Below, piece after piece: positions 56,474 through 64,000 of a DNA stretch of 64,000 nucleotides. Location: assembly GCF_008033115.1 (NCBI RefSeq), contig NZ_CP041203.1, positions 558,001 through 622,000 of the forward strand, in the 5' to 3' direction. The notes under the pieces are model-generated. The model was not told the DNA's origin and ran no database searches. It worked only from the letters and a program-made list of their open reading frames with translations. Position 1 is the stretch's first letter; each line of letters opens with the position of its first letter. This DNA comes from Cellulomonas sp. Y8. Its GTDB lineage: Bacteria > Actinomycetota > Actinomycetes > Actinomycetales > Cellulomonadaceae. The translations under genes were made by a program, and so were the position numbers.

Positions 56474-57697
56474 TCAGGCGGTGAACCGCTCCGACCGCTC
56501 CACCACGTGGGCGGTCTGCGTCGCGTCGTCCCAGGTGTAGACCGTGCGGCCCTCGATGAGGACGTGCTCGGCGCGGGCGTGCACGTCGAGCGGGTCGCCC
56601 GACCAGATGACCACGTCGCCGTCGCGGCCCGGCTCCAGCGCGCCGACCCGGTCGTCGAGGCCGAGGAACGACGCCGGGTTGACGGTCAGCGCCTCCAGGG
56701 CGGTCTCCCGCGGCAGGCCGTCCTTCACCGCGAGCGTCGCCTGGTGCACCAGGAAGTTGATCGGCACCACCGGGTGGTCCGTCGTGATCGCGACCCGGAC
56801 GCCGGCCTTCGCGAGCGCGGCCAGGTTGGCGATCGCGCGGTCCCGGAGCTCGACCTTCGACCGCGAGGTGAACATCGGGCCGAAGATCACCGGGATGTCC
56901 CGCTCGGCGATGACGTCGGCGATCTTGTGGCCCTCGGTGCCGTGGTTCAGCACGAGCCGGTAGCCGAACTCGTCGGCCAGCCGGATGGCGGTCACCAGGT
57001 CGTCGTGCCGGTGCGCGTGCTGGTCCCAGGCCAGCTCGCCGTCGAGCACCCGCGCCAGCGTCTCCAGGCCGAGGTCGACCTTGAACGGCTCGCCCTTGGC
57101 CTCGGCGGCGGCGCGCGCGGCGCGGTAGTGCTGGGCGTCGGTGAACGCCTGCCGGATGATCAGCGCGGTGCCGAGCCGGGTCGACGGCGTCTGCTTCTTC
57201 TCCGCGTACACCCGCTTGGGGTTCTCGCCGAGCGCCGACTTCACGGAGACGGCGGCCTTGATGACCTGCTCGTCGATGGTGCGGCCGCCCCAGGACTTGA
57301 TCGCGACCGACTGGCCGCCGATCGGGTTGCCCGAGCCCGGCTTCACGACGACCGACGTCACGCCGCCGGACAGCGCGTCGCGGAAGCCCTCGTCGTCGAT
57401 GTTGACCGCGTCGATCGCCCGGACGGCCGCCATGTTGGGGCCGGTCATCTCGTTGGTGTCGTTGCCCGCGACGCCCTCGCCCTCCTCGTGGATGCCCACG
57501 TGGCCGTGCGCCTCGACGAAGCCCGGCAGCACCCAGCGGCCGGTCGCGTCGATCACGGTTGCGCCCTCGGGGACGGCGACGTCGGCGCCGACCGCCTCGA
57601 TGCGGCCGTCGCGGATGAGGACGGTGCCGCCGTCGATCGGGTCGGAGGAGACGGGGACGACGTGGCCGCCGGTGATGGCGACGACAGAGGAGGTCAT
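56474..57697 (-). CDS. Amidohydrolase (imidazolonepropionase-like)
   Basis: 407-residue metal-dependent hydrolase of the amidohydrolase superfamily, cytoplasmic. Metal ligands: EAHGHVGIH in the first strand (HxH), the central Lys/His region with DQHAHRHDD and LVLNHGTEGH, and Asp in ITTDHPVVP; the beta-sandwich ends SGDPLDVHARAEHVLIEGR. Related proteins hydrolyse dipeptides, isoaspartyl or cyclic amide substrates, so the substrate is open. TACGGT ends 7 bases before the ATG. Single gene. Confidence 0.87.
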   Translation of the reverse strand: MTSSVVAITGGHVVPVSSDPIDGGTVLIRDGRIEAVGADVAVPEGATVIDATGRWVLPGFVEAHGHVGIHEEGEGVAGNDTNEMTGPNMAAVRAIDAVNIDDEGFRDALSGGVTSVVVKPGSGNPIGGQSVAIKSWGGRTIDEQVIKAAVSVKSALGENPKRVYAEKKQTPSTRLGTALIIRQAFTDAQHYRAARAAAEAKGEPFKVDLGLETLARVLDGELAWDQHAHRHDDLVTAIRLADEFGYRLVLNHGTEGHKIADVIAERDIPVIFGPMFTSRSKVELRDRAIANLAALAKAGVRVAITTDHPVVPINFLVHQATLAVKDGLPRETALEALTVNPASFLGLDDRVGALEPGRDGDVVIWSGDPLDVHARAEHVLIEGRTVYTWDDATQTAHVVERSERFTA

Positions 57698-57704
57698 GAC
57701 CTCC

Positions 57705-57710
57705 ACCGTA
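57705..57710 (-). promoter_or_regulatory. -10 box of the amidohydrolase gene (leaderless)
   Basis: TACGGT on the minus strand, 7 bases before the ATG. A GGAGG in the interval is only 2 bases from ATG, too close for a normal ribosome site. Confidence 0.45.
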
Positions 57711-57795
57711 CGTCGGCGTCCGGACCGGCTCGCACCCGGGACCCGGGCGTCCGTCGGCCGACCCCGAACGCCGCGAGCGCCCCGCGTGTGGCACG

Positions 57796-58806
57796 GTGGC
57801 ACGCGTGCGATACGTGATCATCGGTGCCGGCGCGGTCGGCGGGACCATCGGCGGGCTGCTGGCGGAGGCGGGGCGCGAGGTCGTGCTCGTCGCCCGCGGC
57901 GCCCACCTCGACGCGCTGCGGGCGGACGGCCTGCACCTGACGACCCCGGCCGGCGCCCGGGTGGTCCGGGCCGCGACGGCCGCCGGGCCGGAGGACGTCG
58001 AGCTGCGCCCCGGCGACGTGCTCGTGCTCGCCGTGAAGGGCCAGGACACCGCCGCGACGACGGCGCAGTGGGCGGGCCGCCCGGTCGCCGGCGGGCGGAC
58101 CGCGGGCGAGGACCTGCTGCTGGTGTGCGCGCAGAACGGCGTCGACAACGAGCGCACCGCGCTGCGCCGGTTCGCCCGGGTGGCCGGCATGGGCGTGTGG
58201 CTGCCCGCGACGTTCCTCGAGCCGGGCCGGGTGTCGGCGGCCGGCAGCCCGGTGACCGGCGTGCTCACCCTCGGCTCGTTCCCCGTCGGGGACGCCGACC
58301 CGGACCTGGCCGCCGTCAGCGCGGACCTGGAGGCGGTCGGGTTCCGTGCGCCGGTCGTGCGGGACGTCATGGCGTGGAAGTACGCGAAGCTGCTGAGCAA
58401 CCTCGGCAACGCCGTCGAGGCGCTGTGCGGCCCGGTGCGCGAGCCCGCGGCGAAGGAGCTGCTGGCCGCGACGGTCGCCGAGGCGCGCGCGGTGCTCGCG
58501 GCGGCGGGGATCGAGCCGACCTCCCCCGAGGAGGAGGGCGCCGCCCGCGGCGACTTCACGCTGGTGGAGCTGCCGGGCGTCACCCGCCGCGGCGGGTCGT
58601 CCTGGCAGAGCCTGGTGCGCGGCGCCGGGTCGATCGAGGCGGCGTACCTGAACGGCGAGATCGTGCTGCTCGGTCGGCTGCACGGCGTCGCAACGCCGCT
58701 GAACGCGGCGCTGCTGCGGCTGGCCGAGGCCGCCGCGGCAGCCGGCGAGCAGCCCGGCGGGCACGACGCGGCCGAGATCCTCGGCGCGGCCCGGGCCGCG
58801 GCCTGA
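57796..58806 (+). CDS. 2-dehydropantoate 2-reductase family protein
   Basis: 336 residues. N-terminal Rossmann fold with VIIGAGAVGGTIGGLLAEAG, substrate region CAQNGVDNE, catalytic Lys in VMAWKYAKLLSNLGNAVEAL, and a C-terminal helical domain with Glu in GSIEAAYLNGEIVLLG. Ketopantoate reductases (PanE) make pantoate for coenzyme A with NADPH, but several paralogues have other substrates and no other pantothenate gene is nearby. GTG 57796 is used; GTG 57805 gives a start directly before YVIIGAG. Followed after 13 bases by the S4 gene. Confidence 0.85.
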   Translation: MARVRYVIIGAGAVGGTIGGLLAEAGREVVLVARGAHLDALRADGLHLTTPAGARVVRAATAAGPEDVELRPGDVLVLAVKGQDTAATTAQWAGRPVAGGRTAGEDLLLVCAQNGVDNERTALRRFARVAGMGVWLPATFLEPGRVSAAGSPVTGVLTLGSFPVGDADPDLAAVSADLEAVGFRAPVVRDVMAWKYAKLLSNLGNAVEALCGPVREPAAKELLAATVAEARAVLAAAGIEPTSPEEEGAARGDFTLVELPGVTRRGGSSWQSLVRGAGSIEAAYLNGEIVLLGRLHGVATPLNAALLRLAEAAAAAGEQPGGHDAAEILGAARAAA

Positions 58807-58819
58807 CCGGAGCGACGAC

Positions 58820-59302
58820 GTGCTGAGCGACGACGCGGCGGGCCGGGCGGGCGGCGGCGAGGCCGACCCGGGTGCCGCGGGCGGTCCGGGGGCGACGGGC
58901 TCCCCCGCGCCCACCCCGAAGCCGCTGCCGGCCGGGCCGCCGTCCACGCGCGTCGACCGCTGGGTGTGGGCCGTCCGGCTCACCAAGACCCGCGCCGCGG
59001 CGGCGACCGCGTGCCGCGCCGGCCACGTGCGCGTCAACGGCGAGCGCGCCAAGCCGGCCACGTCGGTCAAGGTCGGTGACGAGGTCCGGGTCCGCGGCGA
59101 GGGTCCCGAGCGGATCGTCGAGGTCGCGCACGTCCTGGAGCGTCGCGTCGGCGCCGAGCCCGCCGCCCGGTGCTACGTCGACCGCACCCCGGCACCCCCG
59201 CCCCCGGAGCAGGTGGCCGTGGCGGCGCAGCGCGACCGCGGTGCGGGCAGGCCGACCAAGCGCGAGCGCCGCGAGATCGACCGCCTCCGCGGCCGCGGCT
59301 GA
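58820..59302 (+). CDS. S4 RNA-binding protein, Hsp15-like
   Basis: 160 residues. A disordered Gly/Ala/Pro N-terminus (1-40), then an S4 domain (RVDRWVWAVRLTKTRAAAATACRAGHVRVNG, about 43-105) and a basic C-terminal helix (GRPTKRERREIDRLRGRG). Hsp15 proteins bind 50S subunits carrying stalled nascent chains and help recycle them. Probably co-transcribed with the upstream reductase gene. A 29-bp palindrome follows. Confidence 0.88.
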   Translation: MLSDDAAGRAGGGEADPGAAGGPGATGSPAPTPKPLPAGPPSTRVDRWVWAVRLTKTRAAAATACRAGHVRVNGERAKPATSVKVGDEVRVRGEGPERIVEVAHVLERRVGAEPAARCYVDRTPAPPPPEQVAVAAQRDRGAGRPTKRERREIDRLRGRG

Positions 59303-59365
59303 CTCCGCTCGAACCGGCGCCCGCGCCCGCCCTCGCTCCCTTCCCCGGGGCCGCGCCCGCGCCCG

Positions 59366-59426
59366 CGACAGTGGAACGTCATGACCGACACGCCGTCGGC
59401 GTGTCGGTCATGACGTTCCACTGTCG
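59366..59426. terminator. Perfect 29-bp palindrome between convergent genes
   Basis: Arms 59366-59394 and 59398-59426 pair perfectly around GTC. Homologous to 24265-24321: both share AGTGGAA, GACACGCC-GTC-GGCGTGTC and TTCCACT, and differ at paired positions. Confidence 0.7.
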
Positions 59427-59484
59427 GGTGCGGACAGGGCGATGCGGGCCCGCCGGCCCCCCGGCGACCCTGGGTCGGCCGCGG

Positions 59485-60378
59485 TCAGGCCGGGGCGACC
59501 AGCGGTCCCACGCCCAGGCGCCCCGCGAGGGCCATCGCGTCGACCGGGGCGCGCACCTTGGTGTCGTTGTCGAAGTACACGAACACGTCCCGCCCCTCCG
59601 GCGCCGCCGCGGCCGCCGGGCCCAGCCGGTGCGCGTCCTCCGGCTCCCCTCCCGCGGCCCACGCGCGCACCCGCGCGGCCCACCGGTCCAGCGCCGGGTC
59701 GTCGTAGCCCGAGACGTACAGCTCGGAGTCGCCGTGCAGCCGCACGTAGACCAGGTCGGACGTGACGTCCTCCAGGTACGGCCAGCGCCCGGCGGTGTCG
59801 GCCACCACCAGCCCGATCCCGTGCTCGCGCAGCAGCGCCGGGAACTCGGGCGTCTCGAAGGACGCGTGCCGCACCTCCAGCACGTGCCGCAGCGGCCGGT
59901 CGGCGTCGGTGGTGGTGAACGCCCGGTCGTCGAGCCGCTCGTCGTGCCGCCCGGCCAGCTCCGCCGCGGCGGCGGTCGTCCGCGGCAGCAGGTCGAAGAA
60001 CCGCGCCAGCCGGTCGGGGTCGTAGCCGAGCGTCGGCGGCAGCTGCCACAGCACCGGCCCGAGCGCCGGGCCCAGCGCGAGCACCCCGGAGGCGAAGAAG
60101 TTGGCCAGCGGCACCTCGACGTCGGCGAGCTTCTTCATGTGGGTGACGAACCGGCCGCCCTTCACCGAGAACACGAAGTCCTCCGGCACCTCGGCGCGCC
60201 AGGCCTGGTACGACTCCGGCCGCTGGAGCGCGTAGAAGGAGCCGTTGATCTCGATGGTGCCCAGGTGGCGGGAGGCGTGCTCGAGCTCGCGGCGCTGCGG
60301 CAGCCCCTTCGGGTAGAACACCCCGCGCCAGGGCGCGTACCGCCAGCCCGAGATGCCGATCCGGACGGTGGAGGTCAT
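59485..60378 (-). CDS. DUF72 (YecE-like) protein
   Basis: 297 residues. TIM-barrel-like DUF72 family protein with IGISGWRYAPWRGVFYPKGLPQ at the N-terminus, EINGSFYALQRPESYQAW, FSVKGGRFVTHMKKL, LEVRHASFETPEF and VYFDNDTKV. Widely distributed; biochemical function unknown, with a nuclease role sometimes suggested. TACGGT ends 6 bases before the ATG. Monocistronic, convergent with the S4 gene. Confidence 0.9.
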   Translation of the reverse strand: MTSTVRIGISGWRYAPWRGVFYPKGLPQRRELEHASRHLGTIEINGSFYALQRPESYQAWRAEVPEDFVFSVKGGRFVTHMKKLADVEVPLANFFASGVLALGPALGPVLWQLPPTLGYDPDRLARFFDLLPRTTAAAAELAGRHDERLDDRAFTTTDADRPLRHVLEVRHASFETPEFPALLREHGIGLVVADTAGRWPYLEDVTSDLVYVRLHGDSELYVSGYDDPALDRWAARVRAWAAGGEPEDAHRLGPAAAAAPEGRDVFVYFDNDTKVRAPVDAMALAGRLGVGPLVAPA

Positions 60379-60384
60379 GGCCGG

Positions 60385-60390
60385 ACCGTA
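60385..60390 (-). promoter_or_regulatory. -10 box of the DUF72 gene (leaderless)
   Basis: TACGGT on the minus strand, 6 bases before the ATG, identical to the amidohydrolase and padR boxes. Confidence 0.5.
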
Positions 60391-60498
60391 GGCAGGGACC
60401 GAGCGGGCGGCAACGCGGACGGGTGACGCCGGGCCCACGTCACGGCCCGTTCAGCCGTTCGACACGCGCGGGACGCCCGATGACGGTATGCCTGGCGG

Positions 60499-61959
60499 GT
60501 GCACGCCGACCCCGCCCCGCAGCCGCCGACGCCGGCCGGGCCCCCGACGCCCACCGACCCCGCGACGCCCGGCCCTGCCGCCCCGCCGGCTCCCGCGCCC
60601 GGCGCGCGCGGCCGCATCCTCGCCTGGTCCCTCTGGGACTGGGGCTCCGCGGCCTTCAACGCGGTCATCACGACGTTCGTGTTCACGCGCTGGCTGACCA
60701 GCGACGCGTTCGTCGATCCCGCCGTGGTCGCGGCGGGCGGCGACGCGCTCGACGCCGCGCTCGCCCGGCACTCGACCTGGCTCGGCTGGGGCCTGACGGC
60801 CGCCGGGGTGCTCATCGCGCTGCTGGCGCCGCTCACCGGCACCCGTGCGGACGGCTCGGGCCGCCGGCGGCGGAACCTGGCGGTCCAGACCGCGGTCACG
60901 GTGGCGCTGTGCGCCGCGATGGCGCTGGTCCGGCCCGACCCGGACTCGCTCACCGCGAACCTGCTGCTCGGCATCGCGCTGCTCGCGACCGCGAACCTCA
61001 CGTTCGAGCTGGCGAGCGTGCACTACAACGCCCTGCTCCCCCGGGTCGCGACCCCCGCGACCCTCGGCCGGGTCAGCGGGCTCGGCTGGGGCGCGGGCTA
61101 CCTGGGCGGCATCGTGCTGCTGCTCGTGCTGTTCGTCGGGTTCATCAACCCGGAGGTCGGCTGGTTCGGGGTGACGGGCGAGGACGGCGTGAACATCCGC
61201 GTCGCGGTGCTGGTGTCGGCGCTGTGGTTCGGCGCGTTCGCGGTCCCGGTGCTCGTCGCGGTGCCGGACGACCCCGCGGAGGCCGCCGCGGCGCGCCGCC
61301 GGCCCGGCGTGCTCGAGGCCTACCGTCGGATCGTCGCCGACGTGCGCGACCTGTGGCGGACGTCCCGCAGCACCGTGTGGTTCCTGCTCGCGAGCGCCGT
61401 GTACCGCGACGGGCTCGCGGGCGTGTTCACCTTCGGCGCCGTGATCGCGTCCGGCACGTTCGGGTTCTCCGCGAGCGAGGTCGTGGTGTTCGCGATCGCC
61501 GCCAACGTGGTCGCCGGGATCTCGACGCTCGCGGCCGGCGCCCTGGACGACCGCGTCGGTCCCCGCGTGCTCATCGTCGTCTCGCTGGTCGGGCTGGTGG
61601 TGGCGGGCGTCGCCACGTTCGCGCTCGCGGGCGCCGGCACCTCGGCCTTCTGGGTGTGCGGGCTGCTGCTGTGCGTGTTCGTCGGGCCGGCGCAGTCGGC
61701 GAGCCGCTCGCTGCTGACCCGGATCGCGCCGCCGGGGCGCGAGAGCCAGATCTTCGGGCTGTACGCGACCACCGGTCGCGCGGCGAGCTTCCTCGCGCCG
61801 TTCGCGTTCTCGACCGCCGTGGCGGTCGCGGGCTCGCAGCGGTGGGGCATCCTGGGCATCGTGCTCGTCATCGCGATCGGCCTGGCCGCGCTGCTGCCGC
61901 TGCGCCTGGCCGCGGCCCGGCCCGGGGCGCGCGCGTCGACCGACGGGGGCCCCGCGTGA
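60499..61959 (+). CDS. MFS transporter, UMF1/Atg22-like
   Basis: 486 residues. Pro/Ala-rich N-terminus to about residue 36, then about twelve membrane helices. WSLWDWGSAAFNAVITTFVFTRW at about 43-65 is the hallmark of the UMF1/Atg22-like branch of the major facilitator superfamily; RVSGLGWGAGYLGGI and GPAQSASRSLLTRIAPPGRESQIFGLY are also typical. Substrate unknown; Atg22 relatives export amino acids. Its TGA overlaps the GTG of the following hydrolase gene, so the two are translated together. Confidence 0.9.
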   Translation: MHADPAPQPPTPAGPPTPTDPATPGPAAPPAPAPGARGRILAWSLWDWGSAAFNAVITTFVFTRWLTSDAFVDPAVVAAGGDALDAALARHSTWLGWGLTAAGVLIALLAPLTGTRADGSGRRRRNLAVQTAVTVALCAAMALVRPDPDSLTANLLLGIALLATANLTFELASVHYNALLPRVATPATLGRVSGLGWGAGYLGGIVLLLVLFVGFINPEVGWFGVTGEDGVNIRVAVLVSALWFGAFAVPVLVAVPDDPAEAAAARRRPGVLEAYRRIVADVRDLWRTSRSTVWFLLASAVYRDGLAGVFTFGAVIASGTFGFSASEVVVFAIAANVVAGISTLAAGALDDRVGPRVLIVVSLVGLVVAGVATFALAGAGTSAFWVCGLLLCVFVGPAQSASRSLLTRIAPPGRESQIFGLYATTGRAASFLAPFAFSTAVAVAGSQRWGILGIVLVIAIGLAALLPLRLAAARPGARASTDGGPA

Positions 61960-62924
61960 CCGGCTGGCGGCCCGACCCGCTCGGGCCGGGCTGGGAGCAG
62001 CGCACCCTCGCGCTGTCGGGGACGGACGCGGACCTGGTCGCGACGGTCGTCCGCCGGACCCCGGAGCCCGGGTCGACCCCCGGGGGCGGCGCCGTGCTGC
62101 ACGTGCACGGGTTCAACGACTACTTCTTCCAGACCCACCTCGCCGACGCGTTCGCCGCGGCGGGCCACACGTTCTACGCGCTCGACCTGCGCCGGTGCGG
62201 CCGGTCCTGGCGCGAGGGCCAGGTGCCGCACTACGTCGACGACCTCGCCGAGTACCGCGCCGACCTCGGCCTGGCCGCCCGGCTGCTGCGCGACGAGCTC
62301 GGCCACGACCGGCTCACGGTGCACGGCCACTCGACCGGCGGGCTCACGGCCGCGCTGTGGGCGGACAGCCCCGGCGGCCGCGGGGCCGTCGACGCGCTGG
62401 TGCTGAACAGCCCGTGGTTCGACCTGAACTCCCGGTGGTTCCACCGCGTGGTGTCGACCTGGGTGCTGGACAGCCTGGGGCCGGTGGACCGGATGCGGGT
62501 GCTGGCCGACGGGCCGTCCGCCTACTCGTGGCACCTGCACGCCGACCACGGCGGGCGGTGGGACTACGACCGGTCGCTCAAGCCCGCCGAGGGGTTCCCG
62601 GTGCGGGCGGGCTGGCTGCGCGCGGTGCGCCGGGGCCAGGCGCGGCTGGGCCGCGGGCTGCGGATCGACGTCCCCGTCCTGGTCGCCACCGCGGCGGAGT
62701 CGGGGCCGAACTCCCGGTCGAACCCGCTGCTCGACGCCCAGGACACCGTGCTCGACGTGCAGCAGATCTGGGCGCGCGCGCCCCGGCTCGGCGACGACGT
62801 CACGCTCGTGACGATCCCGGGCGGCATCCACGACCTCGCGCTGTCCGCCGACGGCCCGCGGACGGAGTACCTGCGCACGGTCACGGAGTTCCTCGCGCGG
62901 GTGCAGGGCGACCGCGCGGCCTGA
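61956..62924 (+). CDS. Alpha/beta hydrolase (serine aminopeptidase/monoacylglycerol lipase-like)
   Basis: 322 residues, cytoplasmic. Oxyanion region LHVHGFNDYFFQTHLADAFA, nucleophile Ser126 in TVHGHSTGGL, and catalytic His in GGIHDLAL near the C-terminus. It resembles the Hydrolase_4 family of lysophospholipases and monoglyceride lipases. GTG overlaps the transporter stop by 4 bases, linking it to that transporter, perhaps hydrolysing its substrate. It ends 5 bases from the convergent toxin gene. Confidence 0.87.
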   Translation: MTGWRPDPLGPGWEQRTLALSGTDADLVATVVRRTPEPGSTPGGGAVLHVHGFNDYFFQTHLADAFAAAGHTFYALDLRRCGRSWREGQVPHYVDDLAEYRADLGLAARLLRDELGHDRLTVHGHSTGGLTAALWADSPGGRGAVDALVLNSPWFDLNSRWFHRVVSTWVLDSLGPVDRMRVLADGPSAYSWHLHADHGGRWDYDRSLKPAEGFPVRAGWLRAVRRGQARLGRGLRIDVPVLVATAAESGPNSRSNPLLDAQDTVLDVQQIWARAPRLGDDVTLVTIPGGIHDLALSADGPRTEYLRTVTEFLARVQGDRAA

Positions 62925-62929
62925 TCCGC

Positions 62930-63277
62930 TCAGATGCCGGTGACGAGGCGGATGCCGGCCGCCACCGCGTTCGCCAGGTAGGCCGGGAGGTGGCCGGTCG
63001 GGAACGGCTCGAGGAACTCGCGCGACACCGGGCCGACCTGCGAGACGACCGCGACGCTGTCCCGGTCGAGGCCGCTCGCGGCACCGGGGACCAGCACGTT
63101 GCCCGGGAACACCTCCAGTGCCAGGTTCGACGTGAGGGGCACCACCAGCACCGTCCCGATCTCGGTCGCGAGCAGCCAGTCGTCCTGCACGACCACGGCG
63201 GGACGGACCTTGCCCGGCTCGCTCCCCCTCGGCTGACCGAAGTCGACCCACACCACGTCGGAGCGGGCGATCACCAC
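62930..63277 (-). CDS. mazF: MazF/PemK-family toxin
   Basis: 115-residue ribosome-independent mRNA interferase by family. DVVWVDFGQPRGSEPGKVRPAVVVQDD, VPLTSNLAL and SVAVVSQVGPVSREFL match the MazF barrel. Overlaps the antitoxin gene by 7 bases with GTG 63277, or by 4 (GTGA) if GTG 63274 is used. Cognate antitoxin directly upstream. Confidence 0.9.
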   Translation of the reverse strand: MVIARSDVVWVDFGQPRGSEPGKVRPAVVVQDDWLLATEIGTVLVVPLTSNLALEVFPGNVLVPGAASGLDRDSVAVVSQVGPVSREFLEPFPTGHLPAYLANAVAAGIRLVTGI

Positions 63278-63516
63278 TCGGTCCCCTCCAGCACCGCCCG
63301 CTCCGACGCGCGGAGGAACGCGCCGTCGCCGGCCGGCTGCCCGGCGCGCGCGATGGCCGCGTTGGCGAGGGCGGTGAGCTCGCTCGTCCCCTCGAGCTCG
63401 TCCGCGAGGCGGCGTCCCGCAAGGCGGTAGAACTCGGAGCGGTTCATCCCGTGCCGCGCCGCGACGCGCTCGAACCGCTCGAAGTCAGGATCCGGTACGG
63501 AGATCGCGGTCTTCAT
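63271..63516 (-). CDS. Ribbon-helix-helix antitoxin
   Basis: 81 residues. N-terminal MKTAISVPDPDFERFERVAARHGMNRSEFYRLA (motif spread over residues 1-33) is a ribbon-helix-helix DNA-binding fold; the C-terminal half is acidic and would wrap the toxin. First gene of the pair, with a palindrome over its promoter for autorepression. Confidence 0.87.
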   Translation of the reverse strand: MKTAISVPDPDFERFERVAARHGMNRSEFYRLAGRRLADELEGTSELTALANAAIARAGQPAGDGAFLRASERAVLEGTEW

Positions 63517-63523
63517 GGCCCCG

Positions 63524-63540
63524 AGTATAACCGGTCATAC
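63524..63540 (-). promoter_or_regulatory. Toxin-antitoxin promoter and operator
   Basis: TATACT (63524-63529, minus strand) ends 7 bases before the antitoxin ATG and overlaps GTATAACCGGTCATAC (63525-63540), a 16-bp palindrome with one mismatched pair. A bound antitoxin would cover the -10. Confidence 0.6.
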
Positions 63541-63550
63541 CAGCCCGGCG

Positions 63551-64000
63551 TCAGCCCCGCAGCCCCGCCGCGTCGATCAGCGTCGCCGCCGCCGCCCGCG
63601 CCTGCACCGCCGCCTCGGGCGAGCCGGCGATCGCCGCGGTGGTCTGCGCGCCCTCCGCGAGGATCGCGAGCTGCGCCGCGAGCGCGGGCCCTCCGCCGGC
63701 GTCGGCGACGAGGCCCGCGACGTACTCCTGGAACCGCGCCTTGTGCGCGCGGACGATCTCGGCGACCTCGGGCGAGCACCCGCCGAGCTCGCCGAACGAG
63801 TTGATGAAGATGCAGCCGTGGAAGTCGGTCTCGCCGAACCACCCGGCCAGGTGGTCGTAGACGGCCAGCAGCCGCTCGCGCGGGCTCGGCGCCGCGTCCA
63901 CGGCGGCCTGCACGCCGCGCTCCCACTGCGCGCTGCGGCGGCGCAGCACCTCGGCGACGATCGCGTCCTTCCCGCCGAACAGGGCGTAGAGCCGCTTCAT
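63551..64000 (-). CDS. TetR-family transcriptional regulator (N-terminus cut by window edge)
   Basis: 149 visible residues. The visible start reads KRLYALFGGKDAIVAEVL, the last part of a TetR helix-turn-helix (LYxxFGSKexLv), so about 40 N-terminal residues lie beyond the right edge; the Met at 64000 is internal. The C-terminal ligand domain has FHGCIFINSFGELGG. Target unknown. Confidence 0.85.
   Translation of the reverse strand: MKRLYALFGGKDAIVAEVLRRRSAQWERGVQAAVDAAPSPRERLLAVYDHLAGWFGETDFHGCIFINSFGELGGCSPEVAEIVRAHKARFQEYVAGLVADAGGGPALAAQLAILAEGAQTTAAIAGSPEAAVQARAAAATLIDAAGLRG

Noticed and set aside
57796..58806. Firm naming of the reductase as PanE
   Set aside because: The family has many paralogues with other substrates and no pantothenate gene is nearby, so only the family was called.
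60481..60498. GGTATG before the MFS gene as a leaderless -10 box
   Set aside because: It lacks the final T of TANNNT at the right spacing and was not counted with the others.

Overview
The window is about 64 kb of very GC-rich (low-to-mid 70s %) actinobacterial chromosome. Gene content and style point to the Micrococcales, most plausibly Cellulomonas or a close relative: a maltodextrin module, a beta-glucoside PTS, a GH127 arabinofuranosidase, GTG/ATG starts with 4-base GTGA/ATGA overlaps, and many leaderless promoters. The genus is an inference. I see no rRNA, tRNA, CRISPR array, insertion sequence or prophage.

Layout. 1-6.6 kb: an alpha-glucoside module (malF, cut by the window edge, and malE leftward; lacI, a GH13 alpha-glucosidase and a PfkB kinase rightward). 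6.7-16.3 kb: dusB, two YibE/F-like membrane proteins flanking a PadR/HAAS regulatory pair, glyS, and a znuACB zinc importer with a Zur-like operator. 16.3-19.4 kb: a BglG/LicT antiterminator and its IIBCA PTS permease, preceded by a recognisable RAT/terminator switch. 19.5-26.4 kb: a DedA protein, a PASTA penicillin-binding protein, uppS, recO, and leuA with a leucine leader peptide. 26.4-44.4 kb: a PQQ-like beta-propeller protein, then one long translationally coupled operon reading leftward from PP2C through FHA, Ser/Thr kinase, a 1955-residue Ig/FN3 surface protein, MoxR, DUF58 and a transglutaminase-like protein to an RDD-FHA protein. 44.4-49.7 kb: an alpha/beta hydrolase and the phoH-ybeY-corC-era operon. 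49.9-58.8 kb: ppdK, GH127, an HtrA-like protease, an amidohydrolase and a ketopantoate-reductase-like enzyme. 58.8-64 kb: an S4 RNA-binding protein, a DUF72 protein, an MFS transporter with a lipase-like hydrolase, a MazEF-type toxin-antitoxin pair, and a TetR regulator cut by the right edge.

Three themes cross the window. First, ten single-base frame breaks lie in otherwise intact genes (lacI, one yibEF gene three times, the RDD-FHA gene, the PP2C gene, the alpha/beta hydrolase twice, ybeY, GH127). Nine are extra G/C bases in short G/C runs, which looks like sequence error more than gene decay. Second, about a dozen genes have a TANNNT-like -10 box ending 6-7 bases before the start codon, as expected for leaderless mRNAs. 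Third, gene ends carry unusually long palindromes (24-34 base arms), two of which are homologous and differ by paired, base-pair-preserving changes.

The best candidates for under-described biology are the PP2C/FHA/kinase/giant Ig-FN3/MoxR/DUF58/pseudo-transglutaminase operon and the leaderless leucine leader peptide in front of leuA, whose Leu-codon region can pair with the leuA ribosome-binding site.
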